A program made the translations under genes and the position numbers. A stretch of DNA of 64,000 nucleotides, taken from Delphinapterus leucas. Its lineage: Eukaryota; Chordata; Mammalia; Artiodactyla; Monodontidae. The notes beneath the pieces are model-generated. The model worked only from the letters and a program-made list of their open reading frames with translations, was not told where the DNA came from and did no database searches. Below, in pieces: positions 22,877 to 35,360 of this stretch. Numbering within the stretch: the first letter of the stretch is position 1; each line of letters opens with the position of its first letter. The stretch lies in the NCBI RefSeq assembly GCF_002288925.2, contig NW_022098030.1:10311280-10375279 (forward strand), read 5' to 3'.

Positions 22877-23539
22877 CCAAATAGATATTTTAAATATGTA
22901 TGAACACACCCAAAACTACACTCTTGGTCTTTCTTCAACAAACTTTTCTTGCTAGACTTGTCATTTTAGGTGATGGCAACTCAAACTTCTGGTTGCTCAG
23001 GCTAAAAGTCTTGGGGTTATATTTGACTTCTATATATCTTTACACACCATATACATTCTCTTAGAAAATCCTTTTCTACTTAACCTTCAAGTGCAGGTAT
23101 CCTCCGCTTTCTGAAATTTCACATTAGTCCATCTCACTTTTGTGAAACACCTACATTAGTACGTATTGGCTTTTTCCATAAAAGCAAAAATCCTCTTAGA
23201 ATTTCTTTTGGCTAATGAAAACAGGTACTAAATTCTTACTCAGCTGAATTTTCAATGGAATGAAATTCTTCCCTGTCCCTGCTCAACAGTCCTTCCAATA
23301 CTTCTAAACCTATTATACTTTTTTCCCCATAATGCTTATCACCTTCTAGCAAACTCTGTAATGTACTTATTATATGTATCATCTGTAGTCTACACCTGAA
23401 TGTAAACTCTATGAAGGGAGTATCCTTTGTTTTCATTCATTAATATATTATGGATACGAAATGATGCTTCTCACAATATTTTTGCAATAAATACTTGCTG
23501 AATGAATAAACCATTTCACAAATCATTTTAACATTGTGA

Positions 23540-24340
23540 TGTGATATAGAACATTCACATACTCTCCAATAATTCCGCTTCAAATTACATATACCCAAAA
23601 GAAATTACAGCATATTTGCACTAGGCGATATATACAATCCAAAATACATATGGGACTCCTATAACTCAATAGCAAAAAAGCAAATAACCCAATTTTAAAA
23701 ATGGGCAAAGGACTTGAATATATGTTTCTCCAAAGAAGTCATCTAAATGGCCAATAAGTATATGAAAAGATGTTCAACATCACTAATCATCAGGAACATG
23801 CAAATCAAGCCACAATGAGTTATCACCTTATATCTTTTAAGATGGCTATTATCAAAAAAACAAAAGATTACAAGTGTTGGCTAGATTGTGGAGAAATGGA
23901 ACCTTTGTAGGCTATTGGTGGGGCTGTTAAGTGGTACAGCCACTATGGAAAACAAAATGGTAATTACTCAAAAAATTAAAAATAGAGCTACTGTATAATC
24001 CCATAATAGCACTTTTCGGTATATATCCAAGAAATTGGAATCAGAATCTAAAAGACATATCTGCCCTCCCATGTTCATTACAGCACTATTTACAATAGCC
24101 AAGATATGGAAACAACTCAAATATCCATTAACAGATGAATGAAGAAAATATGGTATATACATACAATGGAATATTATTCGACCTTAAAAAGAAGGAAATC
24201 TTGCCATTTGCAACAACGTGGATTAACCTGGAGGACAGTATGCTAAGTGAAATAAGCTGGTCACAGAAGGAAAAATACTGCATGATTCTACTTATGTAAG
24301 GTGTCTAAAAAAGTCAAGAAATAGGAGTAGTAGGAAATAG
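23540..24340 (+). mobile_element. Old L1 LINE fragment
   Basis: ORF2 C-terminus and 3' region: 'aacccaattttaaaaatggg', 'aaaagatgttcaacatcact', 'agcactatttacaatagcca' and 'aacaacgtggattaacctgg'. The first part (23540-23650) duplicates text expected further downstream, so a second fragment or a rearrangement is possible. Many stops. Confidence 0.82.
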
Positions 24341-25420
24341 TCAACTATAGGAAAATATGCAATGAATCTTAGTAAAAATGTTGAGTGAAAAATGCAGGTT
24401 CAAACAAACTACATATGGTGATGATAAATATAAAACTCAGAATACAGATTTGATTAGGAAAGGAATGCATAGTAAATATAAATTAAGGTTAACGTTATAG
24501 TTTTTAGTTGGTGTTGGATTTATGGTACTGTTTGTTTTTATAAAGAAAGAAAATAAGACAGAAAGAAGACTATATATGAACCAATGCTAATAGTATATCA
24601 TGAACTGTATGATATTTTATAATAAGCCATGGATCTAATTCTCTGCACTTAAGTTCCAATTGGAATTTGGGGAGAAATTGTTTATACTTCCCTTTGCCAC
24701 CCAAGGTTGGCATCTTATTCTCGTCTCATTAGAAGGCCTAGGACTCTTCAGGGCAATTATCTTTTACTTCCCTGTCCTGGGTGTCTCAGTTCTTATAGGA
24801 GCATGCTCAATAAGCTATTTGAATAAAGTTGTATCTGTGTCATAGAATTAACAAATCTTTAAGTGTGATCCAGAATACCAAAAGTTCAAAATACCACCCT
24901 ATTTGTGTGGTTTCAAAAAGTGGAAATGTATTCTCAGCATATAGGTAGGGGAATTTGGTTCAGCAATGTACTCTCCTTAAATGTAGTCAAAAGCAAAAGT
25001 AGTTTAACTTTAATGACACCAGATACTCTGGTTTTTAACTAATTTAGAAAAAAAAGTAGAAATATGAGTAATTAACTACATGGATGAATTAAAATGAAAA
25101 CAGCTACAAACATGATGAAATAATATTTAAAAATCAATTTCTTTGAAATATTGTCAAATTTAATTTGGGATGTTTTGGCCACTAAGAACTCTCATTTGGC
25201 TCTCTAAATGCAAATGTTCATTTTATTGCTTTTAAAATATTTATGTGTATTTTAAAATTCAGCAGTATCTTGGTTTATGAATTTTATTTTATCCTATAGA
25301 CATAATACAGCAAATGTGATGATGATGGTGAAGATAATATACTGTTTAGCTATGACACTTTCTGAAAATAATAATTAAAAAATATTATCATGAATGCATG
25401 CACTAGAAAACCAATGAAAG
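24341..25420. other. Unrecognised region with a repeat-like segment
   Basis: 24660-24840 shares an exact 18-mer and flanking similarity with the reverse strand of 19440-19720. The remainder is AT-rich, with no gene. Confidence 0.4.
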
Positions 25421-25635
25421 GGCTTCCCTGGTGGTGCAGTGGTTGAGAGTCCGCCTGCCGATGCAGGGGGCACGAGTTCGTGCCCTGGTCCTGGAAGATC
25501 CCACATGAAGTGGAGTGGCTGGGCCCGTGAGCCATAGCTGCTGAGCCTGTGCGTCTGGAGACTGTGCTCCACAATGGGAGAGGCCACAACAGTGAGAGGC
25601 CTGCGTACCGCAAAAAAAAAAAAAAAAAAAAAGAA
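25421..25635 (+). mobile_element. CHR-type SINE, short cetacean form
   Basis: 'ggcttccctggtggtgcagt' to 'cctgcgtaccgc' with a long A-tail. The 15-bp target-site duplication agaaaaccaatgaaa is perfect (25405-25419, 25636-25650). Body slightly diverged ('cacatgaagtggagtggctg'). Confidence 0.95.
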
Positions 25636-25650
25636 AGAAAACCAATGAAA

Positions 25651-26519
25651 AATAAAATCCAGATCAAATAATCGTCATAATTTAGGAAAAAGCCTAGAGT
25701 TTTAGTCTTCATTATTAGTCATATTTTTCTTACTGGAAGAGACTTATGAAATTACCTCTAATATTCATAATAGTTCCAGGAGAATCATAGTTTAATGTTT
25801 CAAAACATGCTTAGCAATACATGAATAATATGCTGCAAATTGTGTAAAAACAGTTATAATTATTTTAGAATCAAAGGGTAGATGATAAATAGGAAAAGCC
25901 AAGTTTTTGGCTGGGAAATATTTTATTCTTTCCATAAGGGGATAGAAAGTTTACTCTATCACTTTCCTGGCTCTTTACACTGTCAAAGGACTAGATAAAA
26001 TGAACATGAAAAATTGTCTCTTGTGATAAAAATATAAATGCCATACTAAAGACTTAGTAAAAATTTCTAATGAAGAAATGGTTTATGATTTTATTAAGTA
26101 TGTTAATTTTATGCAATAATTTCTATATTTTAAAGTATTAGTTAAATTAAAGTGGGTTTATATTTTAATATTTAAAAAAATACTCTTACATTTCACATGG
26201 AGTCAATGCCCCAAAATAAAGTGGGTTTGTTCTTTTTTTTTTTCCTAGAGATGTTAGCCAAAATTATCATTGACCATTATTATAATTAATTCAGATGACA
26301 GTGGTCAGCAAAGCAGCATTAAAATCATTTATCATATTAAAGAAGTATTTTCTCATGTTTAAATTAAATATAGGATACCTGAGTTATTATAATATACTAG
26401 AAGTTCTTACTCTATCAGCTCAAAACTCCCTATATCTTCACAGTGCATAATCTGTTAGATATTGATAAACAACTTGCTGATTATTTCTTATATTAAACAT
26501 AACTACATTTTGGATCAAT
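25651..26519. other. Unrecognised AT-rich region
   Basis: No gene or repeat identified in about 870 bp. Confidence 0.45.
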
Positions 26520-26840
26520 AAGAAAGCTGTAGCCCACTGGAAAAGAGAGAAGAAAACCAAATCATAGTGGGTTAACTGATTTGCATGCTCTATGTTACCA
26601 GCTGCTGCTCTTAATAATAAATGAAGTCATCACTTTCAGCAATCTGGAAAATAAACTGAAATAATTATGTTTTCAATTTTGATTTAACTGAAAAACAGTT
26701 ATTGGGAGGGGAATAAACATTCTCCCAACTGAAAAAAGCTGTAGTTCACTGACAGCCAGGTCAAGAGTGTGTTTTTTACAGTGGCCTAATTTATTGGGTT
26801 GCCTATCCACTGAAGTGAAGGCAACCTCAGAGGGCCTTAA
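26520..26840. other. Possible conserved non-coding block
   Basis: No repeat family recognised. The composition is more balanced than its surroundings. It holds an octamer-like 'gatttgcatgc', an E-box-like cagctg, and a small hairpin with 8-bp arms ggttgcct/aggcaacc (26797-26804, 26819-26826). Function unknown; this is a guess from texture only. Confidence 0.2.
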
Positions 26841-26944
26841 TGCAGAGGTCCAAGAATAAAACTCAAAAAGCTCTATATTGACAGTTGCCAGATATTACTT
26901 AAAGGCACTGTTTTTAGATTAATACTCATTTCTGACCTTACTTT

Positions 26945-27170
26945 ATATAAATAGCTAACATTATTAAACACTTTAACTTGCTTTTCTAGTACAGTAAATA
27001 TCACATTTAAGCACCAAAATATACTTGAAAGAAGGTTGATGCTATTATGATCCCTATTTTAAATGTAAGGAAACAAATTTATTCACTTGCCCAAGGTCAC
27101 ATAGTAAATGACAGAACATGAATTTCTACAGTCTTTCTGATTCAGACCCTGAGATTTTTTTGCCCTTGTG
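26945..27170 (-). repeat. MIR SINE
   Basis: The reverse complement of MIR: 'aaatagctaacattattaaa', 'gatccctattttaaatgtaa', 'acttgcccaaggtcacatag' and 'ctgattcagaccctg'. Confidence 0.8.
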
Positions 27171-27802
27171 ATGATGACTTCCTATGTGCTCATTATTAAA
27201 CCACTATTTACACTGAGGAATTAATATATAGATCACATATTTGGTTTAAGAAATGTTTTCAAGAGAAACAAAACAACTGTTTATATTGGCACATAGCATA
27301 GTAGCCACAATCTAGTACCATGAACATTTAAGAGCACAGTATTCCAGAAGACAGAGCTAGAAGTACCCCGTAGATAAGTTAAAATATTTATTTTATTTGA
27401 TCTTATAAGTTAGTAGTTAGATACCAAGCTATAGCAATTCAGGGTTACAATGTACAATTGCGGTGTTGTACACCCACAACTCTAGTGAGCACTATTCATG
27501 TTGCAGACTATGTAGCTGAGATGATGCACTGGAAGTATCCAACTTCTGTACACATACTTCCAATACTTTTCAGACTTTTGATTTCAAAGAGCTAACACTG
27601 GAACACATACCTTTTCTATGTATTTCACTAAGCAGAAAATAACTAGGAATTAGTATTTACCCTCTTCTAATCAAGGAACTAAAATACAAATTAAGAACAA
27701 TATAAACTTACATAGTCAAAGCCTTAAGTATGTTCAGAGACAGACCAAAAGCAATATGTCAACGGTAACAGGTTAGATTTTTCTAGGGAAGTATCAATAG
27801 TA
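27171..27802. other. Unrecognised region, no gene
   Basis: Nothing identified. 27390-27620 is less AT-rich and unique-looking. Confidence 0.4.
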
Positions 27803-27968
27803 AGAGTTCTGGAGTCTGTTTTAATCTAGATTCTGTTTTTCCTTACTATCAATAGCACCTATCTCATAATTAGCTTTGCAAATTTAATGAGCTAGTGTAT
27901 GTAAACCCCTAGGCACAGCGGTTGTGACATAGACTAGTTCAATTAGTGTTCAATAAATGTTAACTAGT
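27803..27968 (+). repeat. MIR SINE
   Basis: 'agttctggagtctgttttaa', 'agcacctatctcataattag' and 'gtgttcaataaatgttaact' follow the MIR order, with the middle lost. Confidence 0.65.
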
Positions 27969-28039
27969 TTTAAAACAAAATTGCAAATATGGCAGAAATA
28001 ATTGCTTGTTTTATGAATAATTCTTACAAATTAATGAGA

Positions 28040-28745
28040 AAAAATAAAATAAATTATAACTAAAATAGAAGTAGGCAAACAAAAGAGGAAATATAATTAG
28101 TACATAAATAGTCATTTTAAAAAATTCAACCTTGGTCATTATTAAACTAATGCAAAGTAAGGCAAAATGAAAAAGCATTTCTTGTTGTACTCATTAAGCA
28201 TAATATAATAAATAATATTTATACTGGAGAGTGTGATATAAAAGTAGTTTTATCATTGATGGTGACATTATAATTATACAACTGTATTAGAAATATATTA
28301 GATAATATGTATTAAAAGGAATCTTTATGTTAATAATCTTTGATCCAGTAATATCTGTACTGTGGATCTTATCTAATGAAGTAACCCTGATATAAAAATA
28401 AATACATAAATATACTCTGATAAGGGACTCTTACATAAATAATAGTTTATATAAGAATATTACATACTATTAAAAATAAACATTATGAAGAATCTGTAGC
28501 AAAAAGGAAAATCCTTGGAGTTTTAAGTGAAAAAGAGAGTAGAAATTTTAAGTATGTAAAAAAGAGAAAAGAAATCCTAGCTTGAGATACAACATCACGT
28601 CACAGTAGTTGTATTAAATTGGTAGCATTCTGAGTGACTTTTTTCTTGCCTCTTTCCATATTCTGTAATATGGTTACAATACTTTTATAATTTTAAAATA
28701 CATATTATAATACAAATGATATTAAATAAATTTGTGATTATTTAC
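28040..28745 (+). mobile_element. Very old L1 (L1M-like) 3' end
   Basis: Heavily diverged but in L1 order: 'tttgatccagtaatatctgt', 'tggatcttatctaatgaagt', 'ctattaaaaataaacattat', 'gttttaagtgaaaaagagag', then a 3' UTR-like 'tcttgcctctttccatattc'. Confidence 0.6.
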
Positions 28746-29049
28746 ATTGTCTACATTGGAAAGTTATATTGAGAAACTATGGTGGTAGTCCAAAGAGGAA
28801 ATATATCAAAATTGTCTGAGAAGTAATTTTTACAGCCTCAAAACAACCACAAATAAAAAGCACGGTTTCTTTGCCTATATTTAGGTATAAAAATTTATAA
28901 ATTGAAAACATTAAGAAGAAATACCAGGCCTCCATATGAGTTAAAAGTAGAAAGACTAGACAAGAACAGCACAACATATATTATTTCATATATGAACAGT
29001 AAACAATATAAAAGAAGATTTTAGTCTTTGGGAACTCTGTAAATAAAAA
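28746..29049. other. Spacer, nothing recognised
   Basis: The 66-codon reverse frame at 28777-28977 has no domain. Confidence 0.4.
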
Positions 29050-29250
29050 TAATACCTACATTCCTTTATTGTCTGTCACAAATCAGGCATTATGCTCCAC
29101 ACAGGGGATAAAAATTTAAAAGATTTAAACATAGAATGTCCTTTCAATAAGTCTGAGGCACATTTAGGGAAAAATAGTTGAGTTTAGGAGTTTAGAAAAC
29201 ACATTGTGGAGGAGTTTATATCTTAGGCAAATTTTGAAGGATGAGGAATG
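29050..29250 (-). mobile_element. Probable L2 LINE fragment
   Basis: 'ttgtggaggagtttatatct', 'aattttgaaggatgaggaat' and preceding text resemble reverse L2. Weak. Confidence 0.4.
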
Positions 29251-29885
29251 TTTGATAAACCAAAAATGCTAAGAGGAAGAGAATACAGCATAAGCAGAGA
29301 TATCATAGAAAAAAATATCATAGAAGAGGTAGTTTGGTATTATTATAATGTAAATTATCAGACAGGAGTAGCAAGAGAGGAAAACAAGGAGATAGGTCAT
29401 CGAAAAGCATATGTGAAATATTTAGGGAAATAAGCTCACTAGTTCCTCTCTTGCTCTGGGCCATGGACCTCTGATTACCCAACAAAAGTGATTAACTGAC
29501 TTCCTTTCAAAATTGTATATATTAATAAATGCACTCGATTATTTTGCATACAATTTTAGATAGGTCATTGAGCACCCAAAATCTATTAACTAACTCTGAA
29601 TCCTGTGACAAGTGAAAAACAAAACAAAATAAAGCAGCAAAAACTAATCTCATTAATTAAGCAAAAATTATGTCAGAAAAAAAGAAGCTGTAATTTCTTT
29701 ACCAGAAAGTCTACCAGTAAATCTTGCTTGTTCTAATTCTGAAATACATTCCAAATCAATCCACCTTTTCTCACTTCCAAAGCCCTCTCCCAGACCTAAA
29801 CCACTGTTTGGCTACCTAGAAGACCTCTTAGTTGGTATCACTGTTTCCGTTTTGCCTTCCTATAATCTATCTGTACTCTGCACTG
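29251..29885. other. Unrecognised region, no gene
   Basis: The 61-codon frame at 29248-29433 is Lys/Glu-rich chance coding in AT-rich DNA. Confidence 0.4.
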
Positions 29886-30475
29886 CAGCCAGAATGATCT
29901 GCCTAAAAGGCATACCAATTCATGGTACCGCTGATTAAAACTCAAAAGGCATTTTATTGGACTTTGATTAAACCCACAGCAAGTACCAGCGTCCAGAAGA
30001 CTGGTGCTCTGGCCAGGACTGACTTCCCAGCCTCACCTGATACCCTCTTTCCTTCTATGCCTGAGCTCTAACCCACAGGCTTCTTCATCCTCTTCACCTC
30101 CCCAATTTTTTCCTATCTCAGGACTTTGAATCTGCTCTTTTCTCTGCATTATACGCTTCTTCCAACCTTATCATGATTGATTCCTTCCTAGAATAAAAAT
30201 CTCAGCTCAAATGTTTACCCCTGAGAAAAGAATTCCTTAATAACCCAATCAAAAGTACTCTGCTACCCTCCAGTCACTATTTCAATAATGTATTTTTATA
30301 GCAATTATTAATATCTGATACACTGTGATTATATGATTATTTACATTATTAGTCATTTTCTCTCTCCCCCCACCCCACACACCCTTAAGCAGAATTTGAC
30401 TGTTTTCTTCTCACCATTCCTATCTGCTTGGCACACAGTAGGTAGTCAACAAATATCAGTTAAATCAATTTCTCT
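29886..30475 (+). mobile_element. L2 LINE 3' end
   Basis: Good order of L2 landmarks: 'gcactgcagccagaatgatc', 'aactcaaaaggcattttatt', 'cttcccagcctcacctgata', 'aatctcagctcaaatgttta', 'tgcttggcacacagtaggta' and 'caacaaatatcagttaaatc'. One of the better L2 copies here. Confidence 0.8.
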
Positions 30476-31149
30476 AAATAATTGAGACTATGTATAGTAC
30501 AGTATTTAGACTAAGTCTAAAATATTAGCTTCCATGTGTGTCCTGAACAAATGTGTTAAAGGAAAGGATGATGTCTTTTAGTGTTGTTTCATGTTGACAT
30601 TTCTGAGATGAACAATTAACCTTTTCAGATGGATTTAGGTTTACATACAGTACCCTAATTTGTTTTTCAATTACCCCTTTTAAAGACATGACTTAAGCAA
30701 TTTTGCTTAAAAGTTTGAAAGTTCTATATATCTAAAGGGAACATAAAATTCTCTGTATTTTTCCTAACTCCTCTGCCAAGTTGTTTTTCTGCTTATTTGA
30801 AGTATAAAACAAACATTGCTGAAAACTGTTTCTCAACATTGCTACTTAGTAGGTACCATACAGTCAGTCCCAAATATTTGGAACTAGTGATATAAAAATT
30901 TGGAATTGTAGATATTTAAGTGCTAGAAAAACAATGATTAACATGTAGCATAACTTCTATTTTTTAAAGTGCATTATGAAATATGGGTGGGATGACCATA
31001 TGTTTTGGTGTGCCTGAGATAGTCCTAGTTTATGTTTGCTGTCTTATCTTTATTATTTACACTTTTATTCTCAAAGTGTCTCAAAAAGGATGTTAACTTA
31101 TATACTAACTATAACTATGGGTACTATTTAGCTTTGGTAGCATTATTTG
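30476..31149. other. Unrecognised AT-rich region
   Basis: No gene or repeat identified. Confidence 0.4.
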
Positions 31150-31285
31150 TCAAACGGTGAGGAAGGATAATAATAGTTTCTATTTTTATAGGTTGCTATA
31201 CGGATTAAAGAATTTAGTGCATGTAATGTGCTTAGAAAAGTACCTGGCATATGATGCATGTGAATAAATGTTAGCCATTATTATC
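31150..31285 (+). repeat. MIR SINE, 3' part
   Basis: 'aggataataatagtttctat', 'gattaaagaatttagtgcat', 'agaaaagtacctggcatatg' and 'gaataaatgttagccattat' match the MIR second half. Confidence 0.8.
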
Positions 31286-32868
31286 TAGTTCTGTTGGAAA
31301 GGATGGACGAGCAAAAGCTGCCCAGTTAGGCAGAATGACAGCATTTAGTGGATCCAGGAGCACTCACCCTTCACAGATATCTTTTCCTATTTAGTTGTGT
31401 TCAATTTTTCACCTGATTTTTTAATGTAAATGGAAGCCAAATAACCACTCAGATCACCTGCAGTCCTTTAAAATGATTGCTTCCCTTGTAGGTAGATTTT
31501 CCTGGTGTTTGACTTCAGTAGGAACAGGTTATGCTGAACAAAAGACTTTGAAACAATATAACATATGGACATTATTTGGTTAGGAATACAGTAATACAAT
31601 TTTTTTCATGTGAGGAAGGAATTGGACTTTGGATTGTGTAAGAACTGGAAGACTGAGGTAGTCTGTTTGAATAGAGGTATAGTGCATTAGTTAATATAGC
31701 TCTTCTAGGCCTCTTGTTTTAGAACAGCATTCATTTATTTACCTTAGGTAAATCACTATCAGATGGAATAGACTCACAACTGAAATGAAAGTATATGTAT
31801 TACGTTCACGGCCAACACCAGAGGGCTGTACTATTCGTGTGTTCAGGTCTTGTGTTTTATAATAAAAAAGGATTTGGGGATTCCTCTTTTAGAATCTTCA
31901 AGAAGCAAAATTTAAGAAATATAACTCTTTTGTTTTTCTTTAAGGGAAACACAATTTCTGTCGTTCAATTTATGCATGGAGAATTCAATCCTAATAAATA
32001 TGAATCAGTTTACATAAATTTCTCAGGAAACATCTCTAGTAGCAGAAACAAAATTGGTCAGGAGATCTTCACTCTTGAATATGTCTGTGTGAAAGTTCAT
32101 TATTTATTTCAGAATGCTAAGTTACCATGGTATTTATAATTCTTCTTCATTTATAAATTAATTACAAGAGGATTTTGGAAAAATTGCTGACTTATATTTG
32201 TCTTTTTATATTCACTGGTCCTTAGTTTACATTGTTATCCAATTCTAAATATATTCTTCCTTAAGCAGATCTTTTTGGGAAATCTACAGGTAAAAACCAT
32301 CTTGATCATTGATAGAGAACAGCTGGTTCTTCTACTCCCAAGTTTTGTCTCAGGACAAAGCATATTCAATGCTGATTTTTAGTCCACATTTCCTCAGACT
32401 ATTGTCTTCCTTGCTCAGACTATTGTATTTGTGGGAAATGTTTTAATTTTACGTTTTTAATTTATAAAAAGTGTCAAAGTGACAAATATAATGCACTTAA
32501 ATTGTTCATTACAGTGCAAAAATAGATCCTTAATATGAATTTACAATCAGTCATCAGTGGCTTGGATTTATAATACTTCCTATAGAATAAAACAAAAAGT
32601 AGAGATCATTGGCCAATTAATTGGTTGTGAAATACTCTGAACCAGTGGAAAATTACCTGGTTTGTGGATGACAGAAATCCTATATGATTGTAAGGAACTG
32701 GAGGATGATGGCTTATCATAAAAGGATGCTACTGTGAAAAACAAGAAACTGATGACAGATATTCTGAAAGTGACTAAGAAAATGACAGCCAAGGCAAAGA
32801 GAACTCCTAAGAAATAACATGTCTGATATAAGCTGTCAAATAGTAACTTCTACATGAGGTTGGATTTG
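31286..32868. other. Unrecognised region, no supported gene
   Basis: The longest open frame is 114 codons (31795-32139, plus strand). It starts with a plausible Met but has no signal peptide, domain, splice context or recognisable family, and it lies in AT-rich DNA. I treat it as chance. Confidence 0.4.
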
Positions 32869-32933
32869 TATTGGGTTAGCCAATATAAACATCTTACGGA
32901 AAACCCCAAATGAACTTTTTGGCCAAAACAATA
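32869..32933. mobile_element. Mariner-type MITE, asymmetric and internally deleted
   Basis: 'tattgggttagccaa' on the left and 'gaactttttggcc' plus 'aaaacaata' on the right are the ends of the cetartiodactyl mariner-derived MITE, which sits at TA. The middle 'acatcttacggaaaacccca' is its right arm. About 25 bases of the left arm are missing, so the usual long hairpin is lost. Confidence 0.78.
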
Positions 32934-33484
32934 CATCCAGCAAAACTGATAGATTGTTGATTGTGAAATGAATTACTGAAGATTTGATTAGACTCCATTG
33001 AAAGAGCAACCAGGAAAAATGCAGTGCTACCGCTTTGTCAAATTAACCATTGGATTATATTAGATATTGACTCTCTTCTACATACATGAAGGCTGAAAAA
33101 CAATTGTTGAACCCCCTATCCAGTCATTTTTAGTGCATTATCTGAGACCAATCTATAGAATTGCTACATGCTAGTTTTGGAGATGATTATCAATTTGGAT
33201 CATGCATTTGTTCATTTATCAAATAATTATAATAATAAACATAAAAGAGCAGGCATTTATTGTGCAAAACCCTAGAGATTCACTATTGACAGAATAACTT
33301 GTTTTCTTTGGATAATATGAAATACTTTTTGGATCAAATGGCATACTGGTAACATGGGCTTAAAAAGTTGGGTTTGTTGTTTAATTCTCTCAAGTTAGAG
33401 TTGATTGACATTTTTCATCTATCTTATAGAAAGAACTAATTGATAAGGCAACTAAGAAAATATCCAGAAATATTTCACAGTTAA
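32934..33484. other. Unrecognised AT-rich region
   Basis: No gene or repeat identified. Confidence 0.4.
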
Positions 33485-34030
33485 AGCACTACTGATAACA
33501 TTTATTGAGCTTTCACCACGGGTGATGCTATTTAACACCGTAAGGTTGTTAAATCATTCCTCACAACAACCTTAGGTCAGTTGTATCAGAGTAGGGTAAT
33601 CTACTTTAACAAATGGCTCATCCCAATGGTTCAGTTAAATAGTCAAAGGGGATTATTCCTGGTAGATGGGCAGAGGTATGTCCACATTCACCTGCCATCA
33701 GCTGGTGGAATCAGAAAGAAAGCATGAAGGAAAAACACTCTCTTCTTAATAATCTTGGTCCAGAAGAGACAAGCATTACTTCTGTTCAGATTCCTTCAGT
33801 AAGAACTAGTAACATGGCCACACCTGGCTACAATGATAGCTAAGAAATGGAGTCTATAGATGGGCAAATCTTGCCCAGCAAAACCTGACTAACATAGAAG
33901 GAGAGAGAGTTGAACAGCTAACCTACCTGCCTAACGTGTTAATGTGATCCACGTTTTACTGATGAGGAAATTGGGTCATAGAATTGTTGAGAAACTTGCT
34001 CAAGATTACACAGCTAATAACTGGTATATT
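33485..34030 (-). repeat. MIR SINE split by an unclassified insertion
   Basis: 33485-33595 ('gataacatttattgagcttt', 'attcctcacaacaacctta') and 33930-34030 ('cgttttactgatgaggaaat', 'gattacacagctaataactg') are the two halves of one reverse MIR. The intervening stretch of about 330 bp ('agtaacatggccacacctgg', 'taagaaatggagtctataga') resembles a dispersed mammalian repeat that I cannot name. Confidence 0.65.
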
Positions 34031-34139
34031 TGGGAATTTCACTGAGAATGTGCTGCCTTTCATTTCCCATCTCTTAATTCTCAACTACTATTTTAATTAA
34101 TTTATAGTAAATTGCAAGTTGCTTTTTAAATTCCCTTAA

Positions 34140-34295
34140 TTTTCTCATGTTTATATTTTGTTTTTCCCTAACTAGCATTTATACTTAATAGCAGAGACTC
34201 TGCTTCTTTCTGTTTTTGTAACACTCTAATATTTTTGAGGCTCTGAGATCACTTCAACTCATAATTAATGTTCAGTAAATCTTATCTGAATGTCA
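34140..34295 (+). mobile_element. Possible L2/MIR 3' tail
   Basis: 'agcagagactctgcttcttt' and 'taatgttcagtaaatcttat' resemble the 3' end shared by L2 and MIR. Weak. Confidence 0.35.
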
Positions 34296-35334
34296 GATTA
34301 CAGATTAATGTTTAACCTAATTTAGAAACATAGGGCATGATGTAGGAACTGATGTAAGAAAGGAATGGAAGTAATGGCTGAGTTCAGCGTCTTGGCAAAT
34401 TTTCAGAAATAAATTACAATGTAAAGTTAAACGACTAGCACAATCTCTGATCTAACCAAGGAAATGATGCATGTGACGTAAGCTATAACTAAACATTTTT
34501 TTTCTTTTGGTATCATTTGAAAAGGTCCTTTCTAAATAAGCTGTTAATGTTGTATGGTAAATAAAGGAATGGTTGCTATACAATGCTTAAGCTTATTCTT
34601 AAATGCATCAAGGTCTGACTAAATGAATAAAAGCCATACATTTATGACAAATTTTTTCAGAAACAATAGAAACATTTTTCCAGCCCAAAGGAACCAAATT
34701 TGTTATGCAGGTAGTAATAAAAACACACCATAGTTAAAAGTACTCTGATGGCCAGGCATAATTGTTAACTTACTGAATAATCTTTAAAAATATTTTATAT
34801 AACGTTTCCCCGCCAATTTCTGTAGAATATTTTAAATCTAGACTTAAATAGGCAAATGTATTGTATATGTTCTTTTGGAAGGGAGAGGTCAGATTCCAGA
34901 CATGATCATATCACAATTGTAGAATTCATGGGAAATATTCAAGAAAAATTATATGAGCCAGTCTAAAATTTTCCAGGTTGACTCCCTGTTGAAAGATAAA
35001 GATAAACCTTGGAATTAAATGAATGTTGGATTTTATATAGGACATCTGGAAAAGCAATGTCTTTGTAAAAGACAAATTTAAGTGGTCCTTATTTTGACAC
35101 ATTGAAATGCCTGGTCACTACGTTGGTGAATTTAGAATTTTCTTTATAGATTGCTTTCAAATCTTGAACACACTATTTCCCCCAAATTTAGGCACTTTGA
35201 CCTTTGAAATTTTTACCATTTTGCAAACTGCATTAACTATTATTTACTAAATACTATATTTAAATCAAATTTCTTTATCACTTAAAGAAATTTATTTTAA
35301 AGGAAAACTTTATATCGTGACTTTAAATAAAAAA
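34296..35334. other. Unrecognised AT-rich region
   Basis: No gene or repeat identified in about 1 kb. Confidence 0.45.
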
Positions 35335-35360
35335 GCATCAATTTTTAAAAATAAAATATA

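Larger units (their letters stand above)
21105..23515 (+). mobile_element. L2 LINE copy broken by later insertions
   Basis: An L2 reverse-transcriptase region begins at 21105 ('cttccactactccagtgaaa', 'cccttagcagcatttgacaa') and runs to about 21497. It resumes at about 22623-22650 ('tttgacatctttacttggat') and again at 22877-23095 ('ggttgctcaggctaaaagtc'). The L2 3' end lies at about 23262-23515 ('ataatgcttatcaccttcta', 'aataaatacttgctgaatga'). Between these pieces lie an L1 (21500-22622, itself holding a SINE), a CHR SINE, and a 130-bp stretch at 23095-23230 that may be a DNA-transposon MITE. The coding frame is long dead. Confidence 0.8.

Noticed and set aside
25421..25500. tRNA gene, from the A box and B box
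   Set aside because: The tRNA-like text is the head of a CHR SINE, repeated about a dozen times and lacking a full cloverleaf.
31795..32139. A 114-codon frame as a novel small protein
   Set aside because: No domain, no splice or promoter context, and AT-rich surroundings in which such lengths arise by chance.
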